Assembly (NCBI RefSeq): GCF_041381155.1
Contig: NC_091136.1
Coordinates: forward strand, 49,032,284 to 49,096,283
DNA from: Argopecten irradians
Taxonomy: Eukaryota; Mollusca; Bivalvia; Pectinida; Pectinidae
Direction: 5' to 3'
DNA length: 64,000 bases
The translations under genes were made by a program, and so were the position numbers. The notes under the pieces were generated by a model that worked only from the letters and a program-made list of their open reading frames with translations, made no database searches and was not told the DNA's origin. This document shows positions 24,901 through 35,002 of this stretch, piece by piece. Position 1 is the first letter of the stretch; the number at the start of each line of letters is the position of its first letter.

Positions 24901-25430
24901 CATTTCTTTTGCTTTAACAATGCTAATGTGGGCGTAATATGATCTGTAATTATAGGTGAAATTGCCTATTACTTTGCAGTGAAATTTATACTAGATAAGT
25001 ATAACTGGTTAAATTTGTGAAAATACACAATTTATACACAATCGTTTTCTTGATATTTTGGTGAATTTTAACTAAAGAATACATACTGTATTACTAAACA
25101 ATTTGTTGATTATTTCTGTTAATAAATGACAAAGTCTCCGTCATGCAATAATCAAAATCTCAGTATAAGCGCGAGTTGAAAAAAAAATCAATCACAGTTT
25201 AGGATATCCAAACATATTTATTTGAAAATCTATATACATGTACCTCATATATCGCATTAGCTTTGGAAATGATGATATACTATTCAGTAATGGGGTTACA
25301 GAATGGTGAATATTTCTCTTTCTATTTGGTGATTCTAAAGGCCATATGTATACTTAATCTAGTGCAAATGTATATAGCGGGAACACATCGCGACATGTAT
25401 AATACCATGTAAATAAAACCTTTGTCATAA
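21936..25430 (+). other. Probable long 3' UTR of TMEM87A
   Basis: AT-rich, non-coding sequence following the stop at 21933-21935. AATAAA at 25412-25417, followed by the T/GT-rich stretch AATGTGTTTTTGTC, is a good candidate polyadenylation site; earlier weak signals also exist. It includes a 31-bp tandem duplication at 23934-23995 and a foldback MITE at 23635-23799. Transcript extent is inferred only. Confidence 0.4.
23635..23799. mobile_element. Foldback MITE
   Basis: The ends ATTACAGAGTTATCTGCC...GTAGGTATCGATTG and CAATCGATACCTAC...GGCAGACAACTCTGCAAT are inverted repeats of about 40 bp. The same family is at 3788-3892. Confidence 0.7.
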
Positions 25431-25891
25431 ATCAATGTGTTTTTGTCATTATCAAAAACAAATTATACTGCGAATGTGTAAGGGCGCAATCTTTAAAGAG
25501 AGCAATTCCTATTAATTCTGTATAATGTGAACTACTTGATTGTAACGTGAATCATGTTGTAATCTATCGGCTTTCTGAAAAAGAATTACACTAATTTTTT
25601 GTCAAAATAAAGCAAAAAATTTATTTCACAAACTATCCAACTTTGTAATTAACAATCATTTAGTAGGCTCAGTAAGATTGCAATCACACTTAAAACTTAC
25701 AACAAATCATATCAGGCATGTCAACTCTTGTCATCTTGTAAAACGGCAATTCCAATATTTCTCGGGATTAATCTCACACATGTTATTGCGATATTTATGA
25801 CAACCCCTACGTAACTGGGGTAGTGAAAGACGTGTATAATTCCATTGCAATGTCATTTTGTAGAGTTTGATAAAATTATACTGTAGCATTA

Positions 25892-26031
25892 AGTATAGGA
25901 GAAATACCTCAAACTGTGGAATAGTCAAGATAATTAATTGTTCGAGGCCCGTACATGTAAGGGCCGAGAATTACGGGCCTGGAACAATTCATTATCTTGA
26001 CTATTCCACAGTTTGAGGTGTTTCTCATACT
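25892..26031. repeat. Large perfect-like hairpin with ~60-bp arms
   Basis: The arm at 25892-25953 (including CTCAAACTGTGGAATAGTCA) pairs with the arm at 25972-26031 (TGACTATTCCACAGTTTGAG) with few mismatches. Related TGTGGAATAGT repeats recur at 26085-26100 and 34386-34460, so this is part of a dispersed family. The rest of 25431-26482 shows no gene. Confidence 0.75.
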
Positions 26032-26482
26032 TTAAACATGGCACTGAATGTCACTGTCACTCTCAACTATTACTATTGTGTAACTATTCCACAGCTCCAG
26101 GTAACCCTTATCACCTATTTAAAACTTGAGACCTATTTGTGAATTTTTTATTTACCTCACTTGGTGAACAAGAATCATGATTTGCATGTGTTTTTTTTTT
26201 AAATATCTATGCACAGGTACTATATGGCACTCACACTGAAATTGTTTACTGCTCAAAATAATATGTAGCTCTGTATATGCAGTAGGGATGATTTTTGGAT
26301 ATAAATTTAAGGTGAGTTGGGCAAAAATCTTTTCAACAACAAAATACTCCCCAATGTTTTGGATATATGCAAAAAATAGTGAAATCGTGTAGCAAAAGAG
26401 TGTGTTTTTTTAAAGAATTCATTTGGAATTTTTATCTTCTTGAAAGGTGTTGTGATGTAAATTTATTTGAATGACGCCAATT

Positions 26483-27331
26483 TTAGCCCACCATGATGGG
26501 CTATTAAATTCGCTTTTTGGCCGTTGCCATCCGTCCGTTAACGATTCTTGTTACCGCTATTTCTCAGAAAGTACTGAAGGGATCTTACTCAAATTTCATA
26601 TGTATGTTCCCCTAGGGCCCTTGTTGTGCATATTGCATTTTGGGACCGATTGGTGAACAAGATGGCCGACATGCCGCCATCTTGGATTTTGACAATTGAA
26701 GTTTGTTACCGCTATTTCTCAGAAAGTACTGAAGGGGTCTGTCTCAAATTGCATGTGCAGGTTCCCCTAGGGGCCTAGTTGTGCAATTTGCATTTTGGGA
26801 CCGATTGGTGAACAAGATGGCCGACATGACGCCATCTTGGATTTTGACAATTGAAATTTGTTACCGCTATTTCTCAGAAATTACTGAAGTGATCTGTCTC
26901 AAATTGCATGCGCAGGTTACCCTAGGATTCTAGTTGTGCATATTGCAATTTGGGACAGATTGATGAACAAAATAGTCGACAGGACGCCATCATGGATTTG
27001 ACAATTGAAGTTTGTTACCGCTATTTCTCAGAAAGTACTGAAGGGGTCTGTCTCAAATTGCATGTGCAGGTTCCCCTAGGGGTCTAGTTGTGCATATTGC
27101 TTTTGGGGACCGTTCGGTGAACAAGATGGCCGACAGATAGTCATCTAGGAATTTGATTATTGAAGTTTGTTACTTTTATATATCTCAGAAATTACTCAAA
27201 GGATCTTTCTCAAATTTCATATGTAGTAATATGTAGTAAAAGTTTGAAAAGCAGAGAAAAGATCCCTCTTTTGTTTGTCAGACAACGATCATTCTTCGGT
27301 GGGCCCCAAGATCCCTCTGGGATCTCTTGTT
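26483..27331 (-). mobile_element. Non-autonomous Helitron-like element with ~155 bp tandem repeats
   Basis: On the minus strand it starts AACAAGAGATCCCAGAGGGA and ends with hairpin AGCCCATCATGGTGGGCT followed by AA, that is a stem-loop ending CTAA, the Helitron 3' rule (CTRR after a hairpin). Between these are about five ~155 bp units containing CAAGATGGCCGACA and ATTTCTCAGAAAGTACTGAA, plus an (ACGG)n-type run next to the hairpin. There is no Rep/helicase, so it is non-autonomous. Same family at 20835-21228 and 48998-50310. Confidence 0.75.
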
Positions 27332-29091
27332 ATGGAATATGAAGTGATTAAGATATACAATGTACAAATATGGGAAAAAGAATGTCAAGCATCTTTAATT
27401 TCATTTTGGAAGATAATTCAGTATTTGTCTAATGGGATTTAATCTTCTCTCTTCTGGATTTGTTCAATAATTCTTTTCTTGGTTATGGATACAATGGCTG
27501 TGAAAGAACTGATGATTTTGTTTTTGGAATGAAGTGATGAAAATTGTATACATATTTTTATATATACAGTCAGTTGTGAATTAATAGTATAAAACCCGTT
27601 GATTTCAACCAAAGGCTACTCAACTTTATTTCTCGATAGATTGACTATGTCACGCGCAATTTGGAGCCGCGCAAATGAATTTATGATGGTCTAAATCAGA
27701 ATCTTTTGGTGTTTTCAGTACCGAACGTACAAAAAAATGTACGTTCGATGAACATGTACATATATCAAAATAGGTTTGAACACATATACATGTACGTGTG
27801 TAAATGCAAATGTAGAAACGTTACATTGTTTATGTTACTACCGTACCTCTTTGAGCAATGCTTCCTCGCGTATGATAGATAAACAATGTTGTACATTGTA
27901 CAGTTTTGCACATTCCGATGACGTCGCAATTTTTACAATTTGTGTGTGTTAAGTCAGTGTTGTTCGCTACAACATGTAGATCTACATCCTATTTGTATTT
28001 TTAACATCTTTGGTTGTACGCAAATGGATAAGATATGTCAGGACACCATCAGTCTTTGAGTTGGATAAGTTTAACCAAAACGACCTAGCACGACAATATG
28101 CATTTTTGTTCACCTCGGGGGACAGACAAGTCCTGTACGTTTTCTACTGTGAATCGGCGAGAGTAACCTTACATATACAATGTAGGTACGTTTGGGTGTT
28201 TCGAAATATCAATGAAACGGAGTCCTACAATTCTAGCTTTACAACACTTGTAATAGATATCTTTATATTTATTGAAGTGTTTGAAACAACAATATAAATA
28301 TAAGCTAAGATTTTGAGAGCGGTAAACGTTTACTAGTGGGCCTACCTGTGTTTGTACATGTTCTTCGAAACGACGTCCGATACATTTGAAAATCTCCAAA
28401 ATCCGGAAATAATGACATGGAACTATGTAAACATCCGTGTATTCAAGAAATTTCAAACGTGAACTAATTAAGTAGAACTCAAGTGATCACAAAATTGAAG
28501 AAACTCTCTGTTTGTCACACCTTCTTGACACAGGCGGTTTGAATCGGTGGCCGCGTCACAACTATGTTAAATATCCTGCCACGTTATGAATTGTGTAAGC
28601 GTGTGTAATCATACGAAGCAAAAGATTAAAACCAAACTGTTTTGCACCATGGTGTTTTTAACAACAGATAAATAAAACGATTTATAGTTCCATACAGGGA
28701 AAAACCCAAGATATATGCTTCATCAGACGGAACTCGTTTTATTTGTATGTTCATTGATAAATTGGCGGGAATTTCCGTCACTTCGAGTGGCTGTTCCAAA
28801 TGCCTGTCTGAACCAAACGATATAATTCAAATTTAGTCTTATAAATGCCATAAACACTATTAACCCTCTTGCTGCCAGAACTCTGTTTGAAATATGTGAC
28901 GTCACTGCCAGAACTAATGACGTAACGTCAAGTTCGCGACGTTGTATATGTACATGCAGCTGCAGGTGCAGTACCAGTTTAGTATTGACGATCCCAATCA
29001 TTTACGTCATCAACCTCGATGATATTTTACAATAAAAGAGAGAAGAGATGGAACTGTACAATGTGCATTATTTATTATTCTTGTTAAGCAC

Positions 29092-29300
29092 ACAGGGATC
29101 TGAGAATTCATTGACCCACCAGAGTGTCCTAACACCATTTTAGACGTTTTAGAGGTCTAGATAAAAAACGGTAAAAATCATTAAAAAAAAATCAAAAATG
29201 AATGTATATTCTACCATGTATGATTTTTATCGTTTTTTCATCTAGAGGGTAGGTGGGTCCATGATTACATAATGTGTAACTTATTCTCAGATCCCAGTGG
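29092..29300. mobile_element. 209-bp MITE with perfect 8-bp target-site duplication
   Basis: TTAAGCAC flanks it exactly on both sides (29084-29091 and 29301-29308). Termini ACAGGGATCTGAGAAT and ATTCTCAGATCCCAGTGG are inverted repeats, and the interior also folds (GACCCACC/GGTGGGTC; CTAGATAAAAAACG/CGTTTTTTCATCTAG). The 8-bp duplication points to a hAT-type transposase in trans. Confidence 0.82.
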
Positions 29301-31027
29301 TTAAGCACGCTTGAAGTTTCGCGAAGAGAGCTATTTCCTAAACATTTTTTCCAGAAACACACTTAATTCTTCTTTGACTTAGGCCTATCTGACAAAATTT
29401 CTTTTGGGTCTTAGGCCTAAAATAAACCCCATTATTACCACTTACATATACTTTATATTGAAATTTACAACAGGGATATTGAGCTTCTTTTCTTTTTTTT
29501 ATGTCGCAAGTAATAATGACGATTTGTCGATGAATAAAAATACGATAATAATTTATTGATCTTTTGATTCTCCTTGTCACGTCATATTCGTAAATATGTG
29601 TAAACCAATATTTTGTATCATTACACTATATAACTTTTTGAATACATTTGTATCAAATCTTTTATTTTTTATTGAAACAGTAATTTGTAGTTTCAAAGAT
29701 TTACCGTGGGGAGCCCATAGGAAACAAATTGTCAGTTTTCGGGTCACAATAACGAGGACCATTACATGTATATATTTCTGCACTTATGTAGGTTCCAAGT
29801 GTTTTGAGAGAAATACATACAGCTGTATGATAGCCTGTTTCCGACTTGGCCAAAACGAGTCAAATCTTTGTATTTTTGTCTTCCTGTAATAAAAAACAAT
29901 AATTCTCATTTATGCAAAACAAACTCGCGTTTTCTAATGAGCATGGATACATTAAAATTAAGTTAACAAACGCGCTTAGATTTAACCTATGAGTATTTTC
30001 GTGGTTAGACTACACTGTGTTAAAATAAATAATGGAATCTAGGCTTGTCTGACCATATTGTACGGTTTTTATTTATTCTCAAATGTACAGTGATGGATAA
30101 TGATTCTAAATTAAAAATGCTCTCGCCAGAATCATATGAATCTAAGAATTAGTTGTATTTCTTTTTTTAGGCGTTCTACACGCTGTGTATCCGGCCATGT
30201 AGGGTATGATGTTTACCTACTTTTATATATCCCCAACCACGACTAAAACTGGTCTTTGAAGGCTAGGATATATAAATGTCCAAATTTATAATACTGTATC
30301 AATTAATAATTCTCATATCCCTCTGATCAAAATGTTCTATCGTCTTTATTTCATTTCTATTTTACATTTTTTGCCAATTTACAGTTAGGAAATCCGTATA
30401 GTTCAACACTACTTTTGAAACTCACAATACTTTCGTCGATTGTCAAATCCCGGGCTACATTTTATAACGCATTTTGAAAGTCCGATTGAATAAAGCCAGA
30501 TTTTTTATTCTTCATTAATCCTATATGCTGAATAATGCAGTTGGAAATAAAGAAATTGAAATGAATCGGTATGACTGCTATTGTTTTCCATCCGTCAATA
30601 TCGACGGATATTTGAGTCTGGTAAATGATGAGGGGGGTTATACACAGTAAGGGTTTTTGTTGAACGTGATAGAATGAAGAAAAAAAACTAGATAGAAAAG
30701 AAGAAAAAATGTAGAAAACAAGAAATCTTATGGCTAGCGAATCGTTGTAAAGGATTCAAGGACTTTTATAGGGATATCTGCCTTGAAGTCTGCTAGTGTG
30801 GTGCTACATTGTATGATACAATATACTGCTTCCGTTGTGTAATTGTGGAACGGGAAAGGGGTGTTTTACACGATGTGTATGCATATTCTTACACCGGATA
30901 TTGCTATCAGTGAAAGGTATGTAGATCTAGATGAACTATTTACACTATAATCATAATAATTGCTTTTACATATTGGCTTGTTTACAAAAGTTACCTACGT
31001 AGCCCATATATTATTTGTATATGGTTA

Positions 31028-31220
31028 AGATGTCCCGACATATTACCACAAGCCCTCCACCTCTGGGAAGCGGGTTCGAATCCCATGTGGGGCAGTTGCC
31101 AGGTACTGACCGCTGGCCGGTGGTTTTTCTCCGGGTACTCCGGCTTTCCTCCATCAACAAACCTGGTACGTCCTTACATGACCCTGGCTGTTAATAGGAC
31201 GTAAAAATAAACAAACCAAT
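31028..31220 (+). mobile_element. tRNA-derived SINE
   Basis: The head carries a canonical pol III B box, GGGTTCGAATCCC, at 31072-31084. Then follows a conserved central part (GTTGCCAGGTACTGACCGC, TCCGGGTACTCCGGCTTTCC) and the tail TGACCCTGGCTGTTAATAGG ending in an A-rich AAAATAAACAAACC. Another copy lies at 59138-59310. The SINE superfamily was not assigned with certainty. Confidence 0.8.
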
Positions 31221-33146
31221 ATTTGTATATCCTGAATCTACAATATTTGTTGGGGGAATTGGTGTCTTGGGTAGCAGATATTTATCTACATGTTAATGTG
31301 CCTACCTATAGTTCTACTACCTGTTCCAGTTAATATTATTATTATGGTATAAAAACCATATCATCGGACATGTTCAATAAGATAATATGCATTTTTGACG
31401 GTCACGACGAAGAGATACAGCCATACACATGTCACTTTATCTGGATTTGTATCCTGCCATTCATGCATTTAATCCATAGCACGGTGTTGTCTTGATCAAA
31501 ATACTTCCTTTTGTATATGTTAATATCTTGGACATAACCTCATTTAAACGAGTTTCCGTTCCGGGAACTGAAAACAGGTTAAAGTAGTCAATAGAATCCG
31601 ATTTGATATCTGGCGAGTCGATGAACCTTATGTCTTTCACAAACTCACATAAGTGTATACGTCACGAAGATCTCGTCCATTGTCCTCGAGATCTGGCGGT
31701 CCTCGCCTATAGCAATAATTATCTTCGTTTGATATATCAAATTCCATATCAGAATCGTTTTCTAAATAATATTCCATATCAACATGTTTCGTATATGGTG
31801 TCACTCATCTAAATTACGTAGTTACGTGCTAATCGGCGGAGTGACTACATTAATTGAGATAAAAAAGTTATATAAAGTACCGAAGTTGTAACGCTGTGCA
31901 ACATCTTACGATTTACGATATACAGACGTCAGTAATTAGATCCCTCTTACCCAAAGTAACCTTGTAATTGCACTGAGTTTTTTCTTTTCATTTTGTGTTT
32001 CTACTGTATCTTATTTTGATGAGAAACATAATATGGCCCAATACAATGATACATTTTAGAACAACCGCTTCAATAACGTCATTATTTTGCGACCGTTTCC
32101 TATCGCAGCAGAGTTAAAACCCGCAAATACGCTGTGTATTTCTTCTATAATATTCTATCGTAATGACATTATCACTGTAATCCAAAAGACTTCTGCTATT
32201 TTTAACAAATTATCCTCTGCTGAAAAGTAAATGGGTTTCTCAAAAACCATTGCCTTGTTCATCATATTGTTCCGTACGTCATATATCCTAATCTTTACGT
32301 CATGTGTTAAAATGTGTTTTTTTTTTTTTTTTTTTTTTTTTTTGACAAAGTGGGACATTAAAAAGTCACTGTGTACCATGAATTATTTCAAAATGAAATA
32401 TTTTCGCTGTATATATGATGGAGTCGTGATTCTAGGTTCATTGGAGACCAATATAACGATAGTCTGTTGAAAATCAAGCGAGCTATACGCCACGCACACG
32501 GGATTACTTGAAATGGACATATATGTACACTCTGGCAGCCAGCCGACAATGTACATATATGTACACTCTGGCAGCAAGAGGGTTAAGGGTAAATTTTGAG
32601 CTATGAAAATAATATTTAAGACTGTAAATATAAGGATTAAAGTCTCTTTCTGATGGTTCTATCCACAGGGACCTGGCACGAAAATTTTTAACCAACAGTA
32701 TAGATATATATATATAGTATCGAGGGTATGAACTCGGCGGTCGAGAAAAACGGATCTATTTTTTCAAAACATTGATTATTTTGATAAATGGGCTCTGTAC
32801 ACCGTTGACTTATATCTTACCTTAAAGAGGAATAATTTATCTTTCCAGTGAGTGCTTGATGAACAAAATTGGCCAAGTAATGACGAAGTTATGGCTTGAT
32901 GAATTGGGAAATTTACGAAAAATATGCTAGGTAGACATTTCCCTGTCCAGTCGAAATGTCGTCTCCCCTCTAATGGGTACCTCAAAAACCAAGCCAAAAT
33001 CACAAAATCTACGCTTGTGGTGGTAAACAGTACCCATAACTGTGTTCATCCACAATCTCCTTTGGAGGTGTCATGACCCGTACTTTGTAGAAACTCCAAT
33101 TAAACATCGTGTAGCTCACTTACTTTAACCATCACCGCCATGTTCA

Positions 33147-33955
33147 TTAGCTCACCTGGCCCGAAGGGCCGGTGAGCTTATGTCATGGCGCGGCGTCCGT
33201 CGTCCATCCGTCCGTCCGTCAACATTTCCTTTGAATCGCTACTAGTCATAGAGTTCTGCATGGATTTTAACCAAATTTGGCCACAATCATCCTTGGGGGA
33301 GGGCGAACAGAACTTGTATAAATTTTGGCTCTGACCCCCCTGGGGCAGGAGGGGCGGGGCCCAATAGGGGAAATAGAGGTAAATCCTATAAATCGCTACT
33401 TGTCCTAGAGTTCTGCATGGATTGTAACCAAATTTGGCCACAAACATCCTTGGGGGAAGGGGGAACAGAACTTGTATAAATTTTGGCTCTAGCCCCCCGG
33501 GGGCTGGAGGGGTGGGGCCCAATAGGGAAATAGAGATAAATTTTATAAATCGCTACTTGTCCTAGAGTTTTGCATGGATTGTAACCAAATTTTGGCCACA
33601 AACATCCTTGGGGGAAGGGGAACAGAACTTGAATAAATTTTGGCTCTGATCCCCCGGGGGCAGGAGGGGCGGGGCCCAATAGGGGAAATAGAGGTAAATC
33701 CTATAAATCACTACTTGTCCTAGAGTTTTACTTGGATTGTGACCAAATTTGGCCATAAACATCCTTGGGGGAAGGGGAACAGAACTTGTATAAATTTTGG
33801 CTCTGACCCCCTGGGGGCAGGAGGGGTGGGGCCCAATAGGGGATTTAGAGGTTAATATTAAAATTCCTTCAGAAAAGAAACAATGAACCTGTATTCAGAA
33901 CATTACTTGGCATTACAAACCAGGTGAGCGATACAGGCCCTTTGGGCCTCTTGTT
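33147..33955 (-). mobile_element. Non-autonomous Helitron-like element, second family
   Basis: On the minus strand it starts AACAAGAGGCCCAAAGGGCC and ends with hairpin CTCACCGGCCCTTCGGGCCA/GGTGAG then CTAA, followed by T in the host. Four to five ~155 bp units share CAAATTTGGCCACAAACATC, TTGGGGGAAGGGGAACAGAA and GGGGCCCAATAGGGG. A CCGT run (CGTCCGTCCGTCC) sits next to the 3' hairpin, as in pearl/HINE elements of bivalves. It has no coding capacity. Confidence 0.75.
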
Positions 33956-34100
33956 TTTCTCTCGATACGCTTCTCGATTTTACTGACAAGCCCAACACTA
34001 CATAATATGAATAATGCAGTCACGATATGTCAAATCGAGAAGGGTTCCGAGAAAAAAATGAACATGGCGGTGATGGTTAAACTACGTGAGCGTCCCTGTG

Positions 34101-34203
34101 GTTCTATCGAAGGATAAAGTTGAGTAGGTATCGATATTTGGAATGGACCGCTTGCCATTCCAAATATCGCTACCCTATTCAACTTTATCCTTCGATAGAA
34201 CCA
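34101..34203. repeat. Hairpin with ~46-bp arms
   Basis: GGTTCTATCGAAGGATAAAG at 34101 onward pairs with CTTTATCCTTCGATAGAACC ending at 34203; the short loop lies around 34147-34153. Foldback MITE or palindromic insertion. Confidence 0.75.
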
Positions 34204-34905
34204 TCAGAAAGAGAAAGTAATCCTTAAATGTATGTAAATATTGTGAAAATAAGTTTACAAATACATCACAACAATGTTGACAAGTACCTGGGTTAATCTT
34301 TATTCCATTTCTCCGAGGATTTAATGAATGATGATGTATTTCTGACTACATGCTAGGCTATGTTCACCAGTCGCTACATTCACCTTCAACTGTGGAATAG
34401 TCAACTTTTCTCGTGGAATAGTTCACAAACTATTCCACAGCAAAAGGTAACTATTCCACAAGTAGTAGGTGATAATAGTAGACTTTGCACCGACTATACC
34501 TCAAGCTATAACAAAAGATGACATCAGAGCCATGTTTTAAATGTAAAGACTTGGCAAATCTGTTTTATAATCGAGTTAGTCAAAGACATGTTCAGAAGCA
34601 ATTCAACTGAGCAGCTTGGTTATCCAAGCATCCGTCATATTGTTAATAGTTGAGGAAAAACCATATTGCAGATATTTAAAATAATCATCGAGTAGTTGAG
34701 TTACGGTAGCCAAACCTTGGCGATGTTGTAAAGCAAATCCAGTATGTAGTCGGGTTAGAAGTATGTAGTCGGGTTAGAAGTAAACATAATTCATTTTCAT
34801 CAGATGTACGGTTATCGGTTTTGTCAGTCGGTTCCATCCTTCATAGGGTTAATATAACGCAGAAACATCCACAACCAAATATACGTCTGGTCATTCTCCA
34901 AACAT

Positions 34906-34911
34906 TTTATT
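34906..34911 (-). terminator. Polyadenylation signal candidate for the ADAMTS gene
   Basis: The minus strand reads AATAAA 71 nt past the proposed stop codon at 34982-34984, which supports the short terminal exon. No RNA evidence. Confidence 0.5.
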
Positions 34912-34922
34912 TCACAAGCTGA

Positions 34923-35002
34923 TGATGACAACGACGATAGCTCAGTCTGGTCCGCAAGTCACTGATGACAACGACGATAGCTCAGTCTGGTCCGCAAGTC
35001 AC
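34923..35002. repeat. Exact 40-bp tandem duplication overlapping the last ADAMTS exon
   Basis: The unit beginning TGATGACAACGACGATAGCT occurs at 34923-34962 and 34963-35002. The second copy contains the proposed stop codon and last codons of the ADAMTS gene. A 20-bp direct duplication (AGTATGTAGTCGGGTTAGAA) is nearby at 34741-34781. Confidence 0.9.

Larger units (their letters stand above)
27332..32560. other. Intergenic region without recognised genes
   Basis: Short open frames here lack splice-site framing and family resemblance. Contents seen: an 8-bp-TSD MITE (29092-29300), a SINE (31028-31220), a T-homopolymer (~27 T, 32318-32344), and an inverted pair of the CTCTTGCTGCCAGA phrase (28865 and ~32568). 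Confidence 0.6.
32580..34260. mobile_element. Nested inverted-repeat region
   Basis: The sequence around 32600-32665 (AGTCTCTTTCTGATGGTTCTATC) reappears inverted at 34190-34260. 33115-33148 (TTTAACCATCACCGCCATGT) is inverted at 34055-34089 and directly brackets the Helitron-like element 33147-33955. A third hairpin (34101-34203) lies within the right half. The picture is of an older inverted-repeat element invaded by at least two later insertions. Confidence 0.55.

Noticed and set aside
28010..28456. Overlapping 95-codon open frames on both strands
   Set aside because: No domain resemblance, no splice context and no matching neighbours; probably chance.
31028..31220. Functional tRNA gene
   Set aside because: Only a B box and a tRNA-like head are present. 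The A-box region does not fold into a cloverleaf and the rest is SINE body and A-rich tail.
32318..32344. T homopolymer as a retrotransposon poly(A) tail
   Set aside because: No element body or target duplication could be seen on either side, so it is left as a simple repeat.
33178..33762. Open frames of ~66-114 codons with repeated Pro/Gly-rich peptides
   Set aside because: They are translations of the tandem units of the Helitron-like element, overlapping in several frames, with no codon constraint.
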